Shown here one piece after another: positions 9,284 to 18,832 of a stretch of DNA of 64,000 nt; within the stretch, counting starts at the first letter, position 1, and each line of letters begins with the position of its first letter. Both the position numbers and the translations under genes were made by a program. The stretch spans positions 1 to 64,000 of the forward strand of contig NZ_FOLP01000024.1 of assembly GCF_900112425.1 (NCBI RefSeq). Reading direction: 5' to 3'. Under the pieces are notes generated by a model. It had not been told where the DNA came from and made no database searches. It was given only the letters and a program-made list of their open reading frames with translations. Origin of the DNA: Variovorax sp. OK212 (GTDB lineage: Bacteria; Pseudomonadota; Gammaproteobacteria; Burkholderiales; Burkholderiaceae_C).

Positions 9284-10543
9284 ATGGGATTTCGATTCAT
9301 TCACGCAGCGGACATTCATCTAGACAGTCCCCTGCGGGGCCTGAGCTCCTACGAGGCAGCGCCTGTTGAACAGCTGCGAGGCGCGACGCGGGAGGCGCTC
9401 AAGCAGCTGGTGACGACGGCGATTGAAGACCAGGTCTCGTTTGTTGTCATTGCTGGCGACCTGTATGACGGGTCATGGAAGGACTACCGCACCGGCATCT
9501 TCTTTGCCCAGCAGATGGGGCGGCTCGCCAAAGCCAACATCCGCGCGTACGTCCTCCACGGCAATCACGATGCGGAGAGCGAGATGACGAAATCGCTCAA
9601 GATGCCGGACAACGTCCACATCTTCTCTTCGCGCTCGCCTGAGATTCACAAGATTGAGGACCTGAAGGTCGCCCTGCATGGCAGGAGCTTTCCAAACCGT
9701 GCCGTCGACGAGAACTTCGCCGCCAGCTACAAGAGCGCAGTCAAGGACTACTACAACATCGGCGTCTTGCACACAGCTTTGGAAGGCTACGCCGAGCACA
9801 CGACGTACGCACCTTGCACCATAGATGAGCTCCACGCCAAGGGCTACAACTATTGGGCTCTTGGCCACGTCCATGAGTTTCAGCAGTGGGACGGGGCGTC
9901 CACCATCGTGTTTCCGGGCAATCTGCAGGGCCGCAACATCCGCGAGACCGGCCGCAAGGGCGCTGTGAGCGTGACGGTCAACGACGCGGGCAAGTCAGTC
10001 GTGGAGCGGTTGTATTTGGACGTCCTGCGCTGGGAGGTTCTGAAGGTCGACGTGAGCGACTGCACGACTCTCGACGTTGTGGCGCAGAAAGTCGGGCGAG
10101 GGCTGAGCCGATTGCTGGAGCAAAGCAGCGTCTGCCACGCTGTGCGGGTGGTGCTTGAGGGGAGCACACCGCTGCACGGCTTGCTGTTCGGGAACGGTGC
10201 TGCGTTGCGAGCCCAGGTCATCGCACAAGCTGCATCTATCGACCCCGAAAGGCTCTGGGTCGAGAAGGTGAAGGTCGCGACGTCAGCGCCTAGCCAGCAA
10301 CAAGTCGACCCGGAGGCTCGTGAGGCACTGTCCGAGTTGCAGGTCATCCTGACCGAGGCCAAAGCAGACCCTGACTTCCTTGCGCAACTGCAGGAGGAAC
10401 TCGCACCCTTCTTGAACAAACTCTCTGACGACATCAAACACGACGTACCGCTGCTGTCCCTCGCGCGGGAGCAGCACTTTGGCGACCTGGTCGCCGAGGT
10501 CGCGCCCGGCCTGCTTGCTCGCCTGAGCGCGAAGGTGTCTTGA
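9284..10543 (+). CDS. SbcD/YhaO-like metallophosphoesterase (Mre11-type nuclease)
   Basis: This 419-residue calcineurin-like phosphoesterase has all the visible metal-binding motifs: DIHLD at 10-14, GDLYDG near 58, GNHDAE near 92, a His in GVLHTALEG, and GHVHE near 193. Mre11/SbcD family members are Mn-dependent endo- and 3'-5' exonucleases that work with an SMC-like ATPase. A strong GGAGGAGAG ribosome-binding site precedes the ATG. Its stop overlaps the start of the ATPase gene by one base (TGATG). About 95 bp separate it from the helicase gene, so it is probably part of the same operon or driven by a nearby promoter. Confidence 0.85.
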   Translation: MGFRFIHAADIHLDSPLRGLSSYEAAPVEQLRGATREALKQLVTTAIEDQVSFVVIAGDLYDGSWKDYRTGIFFAQQMGRLAKANIRAYVLHGNHDAESEMTKSLKMPDNVHIFSSRSPEIHKIEDLKVALHGRSFPNRAVDENFAASYKSAVKDYYNIGVLHTALEGYAEHTTYAPCTIDELHAKGYNYWALGHVHEFQQWDGASTIVFPGNLQGRNIRETGRKGAVSVTVNDAGKSVVERLYLDVLRWEVLKVDVSDCTTLDVVAQKVGRGLSRLLEQSSVCHAVRVVLEGSTPLHGLLFGNGAALRAQVIAQAASIDPERLWVEKVKVATSAPSQQQVDPEAREALSELQVILTEAKADPDFLAQLQEELAPFLNKLSDDIKHDVPLLSLAREQHFGDLVAEVAPGLLARLSAKVS

Positions 10544-13500
10544 TGAGGCTAGCAGAGCTCAATCTACTCGCGTACGGCAAATTCACCGATTGCGCGCGGC
10601 AGTTCCCGCGCAGCGAGCACGACTTCCACGTCATCATCGGTCCCAATGAAGCCGGCAAGTCGACGGTGCGCCGCGCCATTCGGGAGCTTCTGTTCGGCAT
10701 GGAGCGCCAGTCTCCCTTGGGCTTCCTGCATCCACAGAGCGACCTCAAGCTGAAGGCAGTCTTGGAAGCGGGAATCGGTAACCTGGAATTCATTCGCACC
10801 AAGCAGCAGAAGTCGCTGCGTTCCTTGGCAGATGAGCCCCTGTCTGATGGCTATCTGGCCGCGGCGTTAGGCAGCCTGACCGAGGAAGCCTTCATCCACC
10901 TGCACTCCTTGGACCACACGGCGCTGGTCAAAGGTGGGCGCGGCATCGTTGACCCGAGCACCTCGGTCAGTCAAATGCTATTTCAGGCCGCCTCGGGGCT
11001 CGAAAGCTTCGCGGCCGTGCGAGACACCTTGCGCGAGCGCTCCGCGGAGCTCTTCACCGCCCGTGGCAAGAAGAACGAGTACGGTGCGGCCAACGAACGT
11101 CTTGCCCTCGCCCAGAAGATGCTCAAAGAGGTTCAGGTGCGGTCAAAGGATTGGGTCCAAGCGAGCGAGGCACTGGATAACGCTCGCAGTGCGCTGAGCA
11201 CGGAGCGCGCAAGGCGCGCAGAGCTCGAGCAGCTGCGCTCAGCGTGGGAGCGTTCAAGACGCTTGGGGTCGCGCATCGAACAGTACGACGAGCTGCTGCA
11301 GGAACTCGCCGGCCTGGGCGAGACGCTTGCTTTCGCCGCAAATGCCAGGGCGACGCTGGAGCAAGGAATCACGGAGCTGACCATGGCGGCGGGCATCACG
11401 CAGACGCGTGAAACCGACGTTCATGCTAGGCAAGAAGAGCTCACGGCCCTGGAGCTCGACGAGACGGTGACGGAGTTGGCCGCAGAAGTTATGCAGCTCG
11501 CGCAGCTTTGCGGTCAATGCGTCAAGTACCCGACGGACGTCGCCTCTCGCAAGAACGAGGTGCAGTTGTGGCTTCGCGAGGCACTTGCTCATGCCAAGCA
11601 GTTCGGGTGGGGGGAGGGCGAAGAGGAGATTCGCTTGCGGGTGCCGCAGGACAAGGTCCTTCGCACGCTGGAGTCTCTGCTCAAGGAACGAGGCGGGCTG
11701 ATTGAGGCGGAGCGAGGCGCCATTGAAACGCAAAACAGGCAGCAGCAGGCTCTGGACTCAGTCAACCAGAAGCTACAGGACCTGGGTGATTCTTACTACG
11801 ACCCAGCCGTGGAAGTCGCCCTGGACCACGCGCTTCCATACAAGTCCAGTGCGGCCAAGGAGCGAACGCTGCGAGCGGCAGTGGAGTCTGCCACGACGAA
11901 GCTCGGCAACGCGCTTACCGCCTTTGGGCGGGGAACACTGGATATCGAAAAACTGCGTCAGCTGCAGCTGCCATCGCGCGAGCGAATTACCAGCATCAAA
12001 GCGGCGCGGCAAGAGATTGCTTCGCATCTGTCACTGCGCAAGTCGCGTGCTGAGGAGTCACAGCTGTCGGCACAGGCGCTTGGGCTGCAAGTCAGCCAGT
12101 TTGAGGCAAGCAACAAGGTCGTGACAGCCCCAGAGGTGGGCGTCGCGCGGAGGGAGCGCGACAGCGTTTGGGGTGACATCAAGGCCGGCGCACTCGCAGT
12201 TGCAGACGGTGCGCCCCGCCTCGACGCGAACCTGCGACTTGCTGACGAACTAGCGGATGCGCGAACCTTGTCCGAATCCGCCGCTGCTAGTCTGCAGGGG
12301 TTGCGGGACCAGCATCAGGCGGCAAAGGAGCAAGCCGAGTCGCACGCAAAACTGGCGGAAGACAAGCGGCGCGAACTCGACGCGTTTGATGCCACGTGGA
12401 CCGCGCAAACGACCCAGTGGGGTATCGACGACGTCGAGCTTGAGGACACGCACGACTGGCTCGCCAAGCGCGACGCAGTTCTTGCTGCAGCCGACGAGCT
12501 GCAAGGTAAGGAGAGCGAGCTTCGGCTGGAGCAGGGTGCTGCAATAGACGCCGGTAAGGCACTTGCCGGTGCGATGGCGAATGCAAGAATCGAGGTCGCG
12601 CAAGACACAGTTTTGGCGCAGATGGCCGCGAGAGCAGAGGAGTACGTCGAAGTGGCGAAGGCACAGCGTGTGACCAAGCAAGGACTGCAGCAGCAGCACG
12701 CCGATGCCAAGGGGACGCTGGAGCAGGCAAAGCAGGCGATGACCTCCAAAACCGAAGCCGTTACCCAGTGGAACAGGCGATGGTCGGCAGCGCTGGCTGC
12801 GGCCAATCTCCAAGTCACTGACACAGCAGAAGTAGAAGCTGCAATTTACGCCGGACGTGAGATTCGCCAGCTCGTGGCGAAGGTCGACGACCACCGTGTC
12901 AGCCGCATTGACATGATGGAAGCCGAGCTTGAGTTGCTGGGAAACACTGCCCGTGAACTTGCCCAGGAGCTGGCTCCAGAATTGCTGCAGGGCAAGCCTC
13001 AGGAAATCAGCCAGACGCTCACCACACGCCTGCAACGTGCGCGGGCGCAAGCCGACAAGCACGCTTCAGCGACCACCGCGCTGAACGAAGCGCAGCGGCA
13101 TTTGAAGGAAGCGAAGGCCAGGGCTGAACTCGTGAAGAAGACGATGGGGCCGGTGCTGCAACTGGCTCTAGTTGAGGACCCTTCGCTCGCAATCCCCTTG
13201 GTTGAAAAGGCAGACCGCAGGAGGCACCTGCAGCAGGAGGCTCACTCAGCGAAGCTTGCCCTTGAGCGCGACAGCGACGCCTTGAGCCTGGATAAGCTGC
13301 GGTTCGAGCTTCAAGAGCATCCGCCGGTTGAAGCGCCCGGAAAAATTCAGGAAATCAAGGACCGGCTTGAAGAGTCCGACCGGGTCATGACGCAACTTGT
13401 GCAGGCCGAAGTGACTGCCAAGCAGGCGTTAGAGGGCATTGACGGCAGCGAGAAGGCGGCAGTCGCCGAGGCGCAGCGCCAAGAAGCTATCGCCGACATG

Positions 13501-14031
13501 AGCACTGCAGGGGAGGAATACGTGCAACTGGCCACGGCAAGCACACTGCTGAAGTGGGCAGTGGACCGCTATCGTGACCGCAAGCAGGGCCCCCTCCTCG
13601 AGCGCGCAAGCTCAATCTTTGAGTCCCTGACCATCGGTTCGTTCCGAAAGCTTCGCATCGACTATGACCAGACGCCACCCGCGCTGCTCGCTTATCGGTC
13701 CGAGGGTGCGCCGGTCAAGGTAGAAGGCTTAAGCGACGGCACACGAGACCAGCTGTTCCTCGCATTGCGGATTGCTGCGCTGGAGCTTCAATCCGAGCAG
13801 GGTGAACCAGTTCCTTTCATTGCAGACGACTTGTTCATCAACTTCGATGACGAGCGCTCCAGAGCGGGCCTAAAAGCGCTTTGGAATCTATCGACGAAGA
13901 CCCAGGTCATCTTCCTCAGCCATCAGGAACACTTGCTGCCGGTCGTCGAGAGCCTCTTCTCGCAAGTGAATGTCCTGCGGCTCGAAGCAGGTGAGGCGTT
14001 TGCCTATGCGCGGTCGACGTTGGCTGGTTGA
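10543..14031 (+). CDS. SbcC/YhaN-like SMC-type ATPase
   Basis: This 1,162-residue Rad50/SbcC-like protein has Walker A GPNEAGKST at about 33-41, long coiled-coil arms over roughly residues 170-1030, an ABC signature LSDGTRDQ near 1063, and Walker B PFIADDLF near 1092 followed by FDDERS. The ELLFGM and SPLGFLHP segments near the N-terminus match the YhaN (AAA_27) branch better than classical SbcC. No central Cys-X-X-Cys zinc hook is visible in the coiled coil, as is typical of YhaN. The ATG at 10,543 overlaps the preceding stop and is chosen over TTG at 10,540. It is probably the partner of the phosphoesterase in sensing and cutting DNA ends. Confidence 0.85.
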   Translation: MRLAELNLLAYGKFTDCARQFPRSEHDFHVIIGPNEAGKSTVRRAIRELLFGMERQSPLGFLHPQSDLKLKAVLEAGIGNLEFIRTKQQKSLRSLADEPLSDGYLAAALGSLTEEAFIHLHSLDHTALVKGGRGIVDPSTSVSQMLFQAASGLESFAAVRDTLRERSAELFTARGKKNEYGAANERLALAQKMLKEVQVRSKDWVQASEALDNARSALSTERARRAELEQLRSAWERSRRLGSRIEQYDELLQELAGLGETLAFAANARATLEQGITELTMAAGITQTRETDVHARQEELTALELDETVTELAAEVMQLAQLCGQCVKYPTDVASRKNEVQLWLREALAHAKQFGWGEGEEEIRLRVPQDKVLRTLESLLKERGGLIEAERGAIETQNRQQQALDSVNQKLQDLGDSYYDPAVEVALDHALPYKSSAAKERTLRAAVESATTKLGNALTAFGRGTLDIEKLRQLQLPSRERITSIKAARQEIASHLSLRKSRAEESQLSAQALGLQVSQFEASNKVVTAPEVGVARRERDSVWGDIKAGALAVADGAPRLDANLRLADELADARTLSESAAASLQGLRDQHQAAKEQAESHAKLAEDKRRELDAFDATWTAQTTQWGIDDVELEDTHDWLAKRDAVLAAADELQGKESELRLEQGAAIDAGKALAGAMANARIEVAQDTVLAQMAARAEEYVEVAKAQRVTKQGLQQQHADAKGTLEQAKQAMTSKTEAVTQWNRRWSAALAAANLQVTDTAEVEAAIYAGREIRQLVAKVDDHRVSRIDMMEAELELLGNTARELAQELAPELLQGKPQEISQTLTTRLQRARAQADKHASATTALNEAQRHLKEAKARAELVKKTMGPVLQLALVEDPSLAIPLVEKADRRRHLQQEAHSAKLALERDSDALSLDKLRFELQEHPPVEAPGKIQEIKDRLEESDRVMTQLVQAEVTAKQALEGIDGSEKAAVAEAQRQEAIADMSTAGEEYVQLATASTLLKWAVDRYRDRKQGPLLERASSIFESLTIGSFRKLRIDYDQTPPALLAYRSEGAPVKVEGLSDGTRDQLFLALRIAALELQSEQGEPVPFIADDLFINFDDERSRAGLKALWNLSTKTQVIFLSHQEHLLPVVESLFSQVNVLRLEAGEAFAYARSTLAG

Positions 14032-14160
14032 GAAGGATGGCTGGCGGCAAGGCTCGCCATCAGCTCCTTCGCGATGAAATCGGCTGGCTGGATTTCGTCG
14101 CCGGAGCGGGTGCGCTCGTTGTCAACATGCTTCTGGTGCTTCCGGCCTCTTCCGAGGCTG

Positions 14161-14379
14161 ATTAAGCGCTTACCTGACCTGCTGGAGCCCGACGGCGTTG
14201 TCCTGCTATGCCTCAATGCCCCAGAACTGGGACCAAAATTCCTGCAGGAGCAAATGAGCGAACTGGCGCCAGAGATGGATTTCGTGGAGAGACTGGCGAA
14301 TCCAAGCACCTTTCCCGACGTGTCCGACGAGCGGTCGCTGAAGGTGTTGGTGTACCGGGCGCCGCCGGCTTCAGCATGA
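14161..14379 (+). pseudogene. C-terminal fragment of a class I SAM-dependent rRNA methyltransferase
   Basis: The reading frame gives LPDLLEPDGVVLLCLNAPEL, then FVERLANPSTFPDVSDERSL and KVLVYR. This resembles the extreme C-terminus of RlmI-like (Methyltrans_SAM) enzymes, which are several hundred residues long. The PUA and SAM-binding parts are absent, and the frame upstream of about 14,160 does not look related. It is therefore a remnant carried with, or left by, island rearrangement, lying 130 bp after the SbcC-like gene. A minus-strand frame over 14,004-14,309 also exists but is less convincing. Confidence 0.45.
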
Positions 14380-14564
14380 AGACGGCAACGCAGCGATTGA
14401 TTGCCAACAGATTCCTCTGAGACCTGTCGAGGCCGCGGTTCGCTTGGCCGTCGAAAGGCTCACGGCACGAGAAGGAACTCTTGGCTTGAGCTGTTGAACA
14501 ATCCTTCATGCACATGCCCTGAAGGCACTGCTCCTTGATGAGCCTACTTGTATTTTTTTAGCTG

Positions 14565-15083
14565 CTATAGGTAGACGGCGAATTCCGTATCAGACCTGTT
14601 GGCATCAGCGTCTGGCATCGTCTCTTGGCGTTCTATGCGCTCGACGTACTCCGACGGCAGCGCGAATTCCATGGCTCCGGCCAGGACGTGCTGGACGTAC
14701 CAAGGATAGGGGAGCAGCCCCTCGCGCTTTTGCACCGCGAAGTACGTTCTGGCGCGCTGCGGCCCTCCTGAGGTCATTACCTCTGCCTCTGCGCGTCTGT
14801 ACCCCGGATTGGACCCAAGAGCCCCCTCGGCGAGGTCAAGCGCTGCGGCATCGGTCTCAGCGATGCTGAACAGCGCCCCGTAGACCTGGTCGTGCGGGTC
14901 ACCGGTGTGCCTACAGTCGGCCTTACTTGAGCCGTCCTTGCTAACTTTTTCGAACACCAAGCGATACCCGGCAAGCGACGCCGAGCAGATGACAAGTGCA
15001 GAAGGCGCCCGATTGGCCGCGCGCAGGCACCGGCTGCTCATGTTGGAGCCATAGGCGAAGTAAAGGAAACGGTCGGCCGTCAT
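14565..15083 (-). CDS. Gamma-glutamylcyclotransferase-like protein
   Basis: This 172-residue protein has the fold signature FAYGSNM near residue 8 and the segment AALDLAEGALGSNPGYRR, whose Glu in LDLAEG fits the catalytic acid position. Family members release 5-oxoproline from gamma-glutamyl peptides, or act on related gamma-glutamylamines. The ATG at 15,083 gives the expected N-terminus, although no clear ribosome-binding site precedes it. It stands alone between two unrelated genes. Whether it works in glutathione turnover or within an island system cannot be told from the sequence. Confidence 0.8.
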   Translation of the reverse strand: MTADRFLYFAYGSNMSSRCLRAANRAPSALVICSASLAGYRLVFEKVSKDGSSKADCRHTGDPHDQVYGALFSIAETDAAALDLAEGALGSNPGYRRAEAEVMTSGGPQRARTYFAVQKREGLLPYPWYVQHVLAGAMEFALPSEYVERIERQETMPDADANRSDTEFAVYL

Positions 15084-15192
15084 GAGGAGATGTGCGATTG
15101 CTGGCGTTGAGCAGAGCGAAGAGGAGGACAGTCTACAAGGTGGCTCGAGGCGATGAAAGTCTCGGGACCAAGTCGGGTTTAGGTTGGTAAAT

Positions 15193-15222
15193 GGCTAAAA
15201 GTCTTCCCCTAAACGGCTGACC
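15193..15222 (+). promoter_or_regulatory. Conserved 5' leader shared with 41,973-42,002
   Basis: GGCTAAAA, nine variable bases, then TAAACGGCTGACC lead directly into the ATG. The same words at the same spacing precede the paralogous gene at 42,003. The leader lacks a classical Shine-Dalgarno and contains two GGCT half-repeats, so it may be an operator or an unusual initiation region. Confidence 0.5.
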
Positions 15223-15732
15223 ATGAAACACCAAAATCAACCCAGCCCCGCCGCCGCCCCCGCACAAATCCGCGTGACCGTGGAGACGCTTGACGACAAC
15301 GGCCGCGTTCAACGGAAAGCGTCGCTCATTAACGATTTCCCAGCGTGGGCGCAGGAACATGCTATCGAGCGTTGCTTGCAAGCAACGTCGGTGACCGCCG
15401 GAAATCTCCTCATCGGTACGCTGCCCATCATCGCCACGACCACGCCCGCGGGATGTATTGAAAATGACCCGTTGGACTACAGCGCAGTGACTCACGCACG
15501 CCTGACGCCGATGGACAAGGTGCAGCGCATCCTCATGAGCCCGTTAGCCCCAGATTTCACCTTGCGTGCAAATGAAGTTGGAGTCACGTCGCTCAATTTT
15601 GATGACAGCTCGCCTGAGGAATACCGTCACTTGATTGACGAGCTCTTCAACACGTATAAATGGCTGGTCTGTGCATCTGAGGCGACTCGCCTCGAGGCGA
15701 GCAATCGAGCGAACAAACCTCGGCGCAAATAG
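15223..15732 (+). CDS. Hypothetical protein, paralogue A of a two-copy island family
   Basis: This 169-residue soluble protein has no domain I recognise. It starts MKHQNQPSP and contains QIRVTVETLD, NDFPAWAQEHAIERCLQ and LDYSAVTHARLTPMDKVQRI. Each of these segments has a close match in the protein at 42,003-42,488, so the two are clear paralogues. The N-terminal ten codons and the 30-base leader are more conserved than the rest, which suggests selection on expression. The C-terminus is basic (ANKPRRK). No neighbouring gene is shared between the two copies, so the function remains open. Confidence 0.7.
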   Translation: MKHQNQPSPAAAPAQIRVTVETLDDNGRVQRKASLINDFPAWAQEHAIERCLQATSVTAGNLLIGTLPIIATTTPAGCIENDPLDYSAVTHARLTPMDKVQRILMSPLAPDFTLRANEVGVTSLNFDDSSPEEYRHLIDELFNTYKWLVCASEATRLEASNRANKPRRK

Positions 15733-16111
15733 CAAGCCTACTCCGGGACGCAGAAGGAGCAGCTCGCGCCGGGGGTGCGCGTCACAGAAGGGAGCACCTT
15801 CAAGGCTTGTGGCGTGAATAAGCGCTGTGGCGCGGGAGCCTTGCCACCAGCGGCAGTTGCCTGTCCGCTTTCTCCTGGCCAGAACCGCTGCTTTTCCCCG
15901 TAACGGCAGACCCGCTTTGAGCTCTTGCTAGCGAGCCAAGTGTTCTCCCCGTGAACGGAAAATTTTCTCATCAAATCGGCTTCGGCTAAACACAAAGTCT
16001 AATTTCGGCTGAAATCTGTTTTCGTCTCTTTACGGCATCGATGGAGTTTTTCGGAGGGCCTTTTCGGCGCTAGCGAGTTAAGATAAGAAACTATCAAAAT
16101 AGGATTCAAGC
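15733..16111. other. Noncoding stretch upstream of the short H-NS gene
   Basis: No supported coding frame is present. The right half is visibly AT-richer than its surroundings and probably carries the promoter of the gene at 16,112, possibly with H-NS autoregulation. I see no RNA gene. Confidence 0.4.
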
Positions 16112-16504
16112 ATGGCAAGTGAGATGGACATTACCAAACTAAGTTACGCCGAGCTGCAAAAGCTGATTCAAGAGGCTGAAGCGGCACGCGACGCCAAGCG
16201 CGGTGAAGAACTGAAGGTGATTGTTGATGCGTGTGCGAAAAAGCTTCAGGCTGCGGGTTTCAGTATCAAAGAAGGTCTCGCTGAGCTAGCGAATTACGAC
16301 ACGTCCACGCGAAAGCGGGCTTTGCGCGGCAGCGTGGTAAAGGTTGAGAAGGCTTATCAGGACGGCGTTGTCTACCGCGGGCCTAGCGGCGAAGAATGGA
16401 CCGGGGGAACCAAAGGCCGGCAGCCAGCTTGGCTGCGCGAGCTTACGGCAGGCTTTGAGGGAGATGCCTTGGCCAACAAGTTTGCAGGTCTGGCAGTCAG
16501 GTAA
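16112..16504 (+). CDS. H-NS-family protein, short single-domain type
   Basis: This 130-residue protein has an N-terminal helical/coiled-coil part (LSYAELQKLIQEAEAARDAK) and a C-terminal H-NS DNA-binding motif (VYRGPSGEEWTGGTKGRQPA then WLRELTAG). The core is the betaproteobacterial variant of the family's GNTWSGRGRxPxWL box. It is only distantly related to the two long H-NS proteins of the island and could form mixed oligomers with them. An AGGATT ribosome-binding site precedes the ATG. The expected role is silencing of transferred genes. Confidence 0.8.
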   Translation: MASEMDITKLSYAELQKLIQEAEAARDAKRGEELKVIVDACAKKLQAAGFSIKEGLAELANYDTSTRKRALRGSVVKVEKAYQDGVVYRGPSGEEWTGGTKGRQPAWLRELTAGFEGDALANKFAGLAVR

Positions 16505-16964
16505 CTAATAAGAAAAAGCACTCGTCGGAATCGTGGGTTGTTGCGAGCACCGACCACTCTCCTGCGAGCAATAAGCACACCAAGCGCTCGTCGACGCGAC
16601 CGCCTTACTGCTTTCGCGAACATTCTTGCATTCGGCCAGACCTAGCCGACTTCGGTTATTCGCAAAGCTCTGGACATCACAGTCGCATGATTGCGAGAAT
16701 GCGCGCTTCCCTTCGGCGAAAAAAAGAAAGATGTTCGGCAAGCCTGTGCCTAAAGTCTACGTCGAAGCCTCAGCGCTATTCCGGGAGATTTCAGAGGAAA
16801 TCTCTAAAGAGAAGTACCGTGAGTTTCCATTTATTGCCCGGTTCAACTGTTCACCGAGACAACCTGGTCCCTCCTATTTCAAGCCCGCCAGCTGCAGAAA
16901 GTCGTTGGCCAAGATGACGAGCACCAGCAGCGTTGGCGGTGGTGCTGCCCAGCATTCAGTCGCC
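16505..16964. other. Region upstream of the TonB-C lipoprotein
   Basis: The lipoprotein frame stays open back to TTG at 16,626 with an ATG at 16,731 and one at 16,914, but the extension is not signal-like and lacks family features. I therefore treat most of this stretch as noncoding. Confidence 0.35.
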
Positions 16965-17414
16965 GTGGGTCAAGCTCTTTTCGCTCAGAAAATACGTCCC
17001 ACAACACACCGACTGCAGAGCCTCTGGGTGCTCCTTGCCTGCTGCACGTTGTCGGCGTGTAGTGCCATTTCGACGACACCTCCGGAGCTTTCGCCGGTCA
17101 CTGTTGCCACCGCTCCGCCAGCAGTCAACCTGCGGCCTACAGACCTCCAGGGCTGGGCCGCAAAAGTCGCCGCGGCGGTTCGTTCAAATGTCGTCTTTCC
17201 TGACGCCGACATGGTGGTAGGCAACCCCGGCGCGCAGTTCGACGTCCGCACGGGCGCAGACGGCAAGATATACAGCGTCGTTCTCCTGCATGGCAGCGGT
17301 TTGCCCGATTGGGACCAAGCAGCACTGCGAGCACTTTTGAGGACGGAGCGCCTCCCTCCCGACAACGATTACATGCCGCCTCGAGTCGTCATCACGCTTC
17401 GCCCGAAGCGATGA
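16965..17414 (+). CDS. Lipoprotein with TonB/TolA-type C-terminal domain
   Basis: From the GTG at 16,965 the product is about 149 residues: a basic start, a hydrophobic stretch and a lipobox (LWVLLACCTLSAC), followed by a Pro-rich spacer and a TonB C-terminal-like domain. That domain contains AAVRSNVVFPDADMVVGNPG, DGKIYSVVLLHGSGLPDWDQ and PRVVITLRPKR. TonB-C/TolA-C domains contact outer-membrane receptors or porins, and stand-alone lipoproteins of this kind are usually periplasmic adaptors. The ATG at 16,914 is an alternative that would put 17 residues ahead of the signal sequence. The gene converges on the radical SAM gene with about 100 bp between stops. Confidence 0.65.
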   Translation: MGQALFAQKIRPTTHRLQSLWVLLACCTLSACSAISTTPPELSPVTVATAPPAVNLRPTDLQGWAAKVAAAVRSNVVFPDADMVVGNPGAQFDVRTGADGKIYSVVLLHGSGLPDWDQAALRALLRTERLPPDNDYMPPRVVITLRPKR

Positions 17415-17512
17415 CCATCGCCATGCGTGCTGCTGTCCGGCGGAATCCGGCCAGATGCAGCCATTCACTCGCATGGTTGAAGAGCAGACGTCCTCAGCAA
17501 CTTTGAGGACGC

Positions 17513-18820
17513 CTACTGCAGTGAGCCATACTCCAACTGCATCCTTTGATGGAAATTGAACTTCAGGGGCGTACAAACGACTTGCTTGTCCGCTTTGTGC
17601 ATCCGTTGACTGGGACAACCTCCTAAGCACACGGGCAGAAACTTGCAGGAGCGGCAGCCGTTGTCCTCGGCGAAGTCGTAGTCAGTCCAAGCCTCTTCAC
17701 GCTCGGGCACTTCAGTCCCTGCCTTCAAATCTGCATGGGCCTTAGCCGCTACGTTGATGTCCAGATAGCACTTGGTGACGGCACCTGTGGGTCCTACAAC
17801 CTCTGTGCCCTCCAGCATGGCAAGGCACAGTCCGTACGATGCCTTCAGCGGGTCCCCGGTGGAGATGCCATATCGCTTGGCCTGGGCCACAAGCTCCGTC
17901 TGTGCAGGGGCGAAGTCCTGTGCGCTCAAAAACTTACGCCGGTCGACCAGGTACTGCGCTAGCTTGCCTTCGGCTTGGTAATTGAACAGCGGCGAGAAGT
18001 ACAAGCGAGTGATGGCTTCCGGGATGTTCTCTCCCAGGTGGTCAACCAGCTCACGCACGCTTTTCAGATTGTAGGGAGCGACATGAACGCGTACGTTCAC
18101 GGTCAGGTGCCGGCTGGCTTCAGAGATGTTCTGAACGAGGCGGTCGAAAGTCGCTTCGTGTCCATTGAGGAAGCGAACCTTGTCGTGGAAATTGCGCATC
18201 CCCTCGAAAGTCACCTGCGCCTCTGTGACATGAACGGCGGCAAGGCGCTGGGCCATATCGGCTGTCAGCAGGTGGCCATTGGTGATGACCTCGGCCGAGT
18301 AATCCTTGCCCGTCGCCGAGGCGAGTTGGTGCAAGCGCCCGGAAAGCTGTTCAATCTGCTCAATCTCCAACAGTGGTTCTCCGCCAAACCATTGCACGTG
18401 CAGCAGCTCGTACTCTGGGAGGCTTGCCGCGACACTCTCTAGCAGTCTGGCCTGCACCGAATCGCACATTGCATTTCCGGTACGGCTTTCGAAGCAGTAG
18501 TGGCACGACATGTTGCACCGCATGGTCGGCGCGATGACAAGATTCTTCACGCCACGGCTGGCACGTTCCTCGATGTGCATGCGCGCTATGTACTCCAGCT
18601 CGTCGAATGCGTCGGGCAGCAAAAATAAATTCTGAGCAAGAGTCGAGATGAACTCGCGGTCGCTCGTGTTTAGACGAGACAACTCCGTAGAGCCACTCAG
18701 ACTTTCGAGCACTGCCAACCGATGATGGCTTGCCTGAATGACCGCGCGACTCAGGAGATTTGTGAGCAGGAACTGCCCGCCACCTATGTCGGTGACGAGG
18801 TTATATACGGATTGCCGCAC
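17513..18820 (-). CDS. Radical SAM/SPASM peptide maturase
   Basis: This 435-residue enzyme carries the radical SAM cluster motif C102-X3-C106-X2-C109 (MRCNMSCHYCFE), the WFGGEPLL motif that contacts SAM, and a C-terminal SPASM region with Cys389, Cys392, Cys398, Cys402 and Cys416 (GCRSCKFLPVCLGGCPSQRM). Its N-terminus (YNLVTDIGGGQFLLTNLLSR) resembles that of peptide-modifying SPASM enzymes, not anaerobic sulfatase activators. It starts with GTG at 18,820, only 12 bases after the stop of a small Cys-containing peptide gene on the same strand. That is the usual order of precursor then maturase in RiPP clusters. The exact modification (thioether, C-C link or other) cannot be told from sequence. 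Confidence 0.85.
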   Translation of the reverse strand: MRQSVYNLVTDIGGGQFLLTNLLSRAVIQASHHRLAVLESLSGSTELSRLNTSDREFISTLAQNLFLLPDAFDELEYIARMHIEERASRGVKNLVIAPTMRCNMSCHYCFESRTGNAMCDSVQARLLESVAASLPEYELLHVQWFGGEPLLEIEQIEQLSGRLHQLASATGKDYSAEVITNGHLLTADMAQRLAAVHVTEAQVTFEGMRNFHDKVRFLNGHEATFDRLVQNISEASRHLTVNVRVHVAPYNLKSVRELVDHLGENIPEAITRLYFSPLFNYQAEGKLAQYLVDRRKFLSAQDFAPAQTELVAQAKRYGISTGDPLKASYGLCLAMLEGTEVVGPTGAVTKCYLDINVAAKAHADLKAGTEVPEREEAWTDYDFAEDNGCRSCKFLPVCLGGCPSQRMHKADKQVVCTPLKFNFHQRMQLEYGSLQ

Positions 18821-18832
18821 GGAGAATGTGGG

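Noticed and set aside
9284..14031. Chromosomal sbcCD repair genes
   Set aside because: They lie inside the lower-GC island behind the Shango-like trio, and the ATPase resembles the YhaN branch.
17513..18820. Anaerobic sulfatase-maturing enzyme
   Set aside because: No sulfatase nearby; a small Cys peptide is directly upstream, and the N-terminus resembles peptide maturases.
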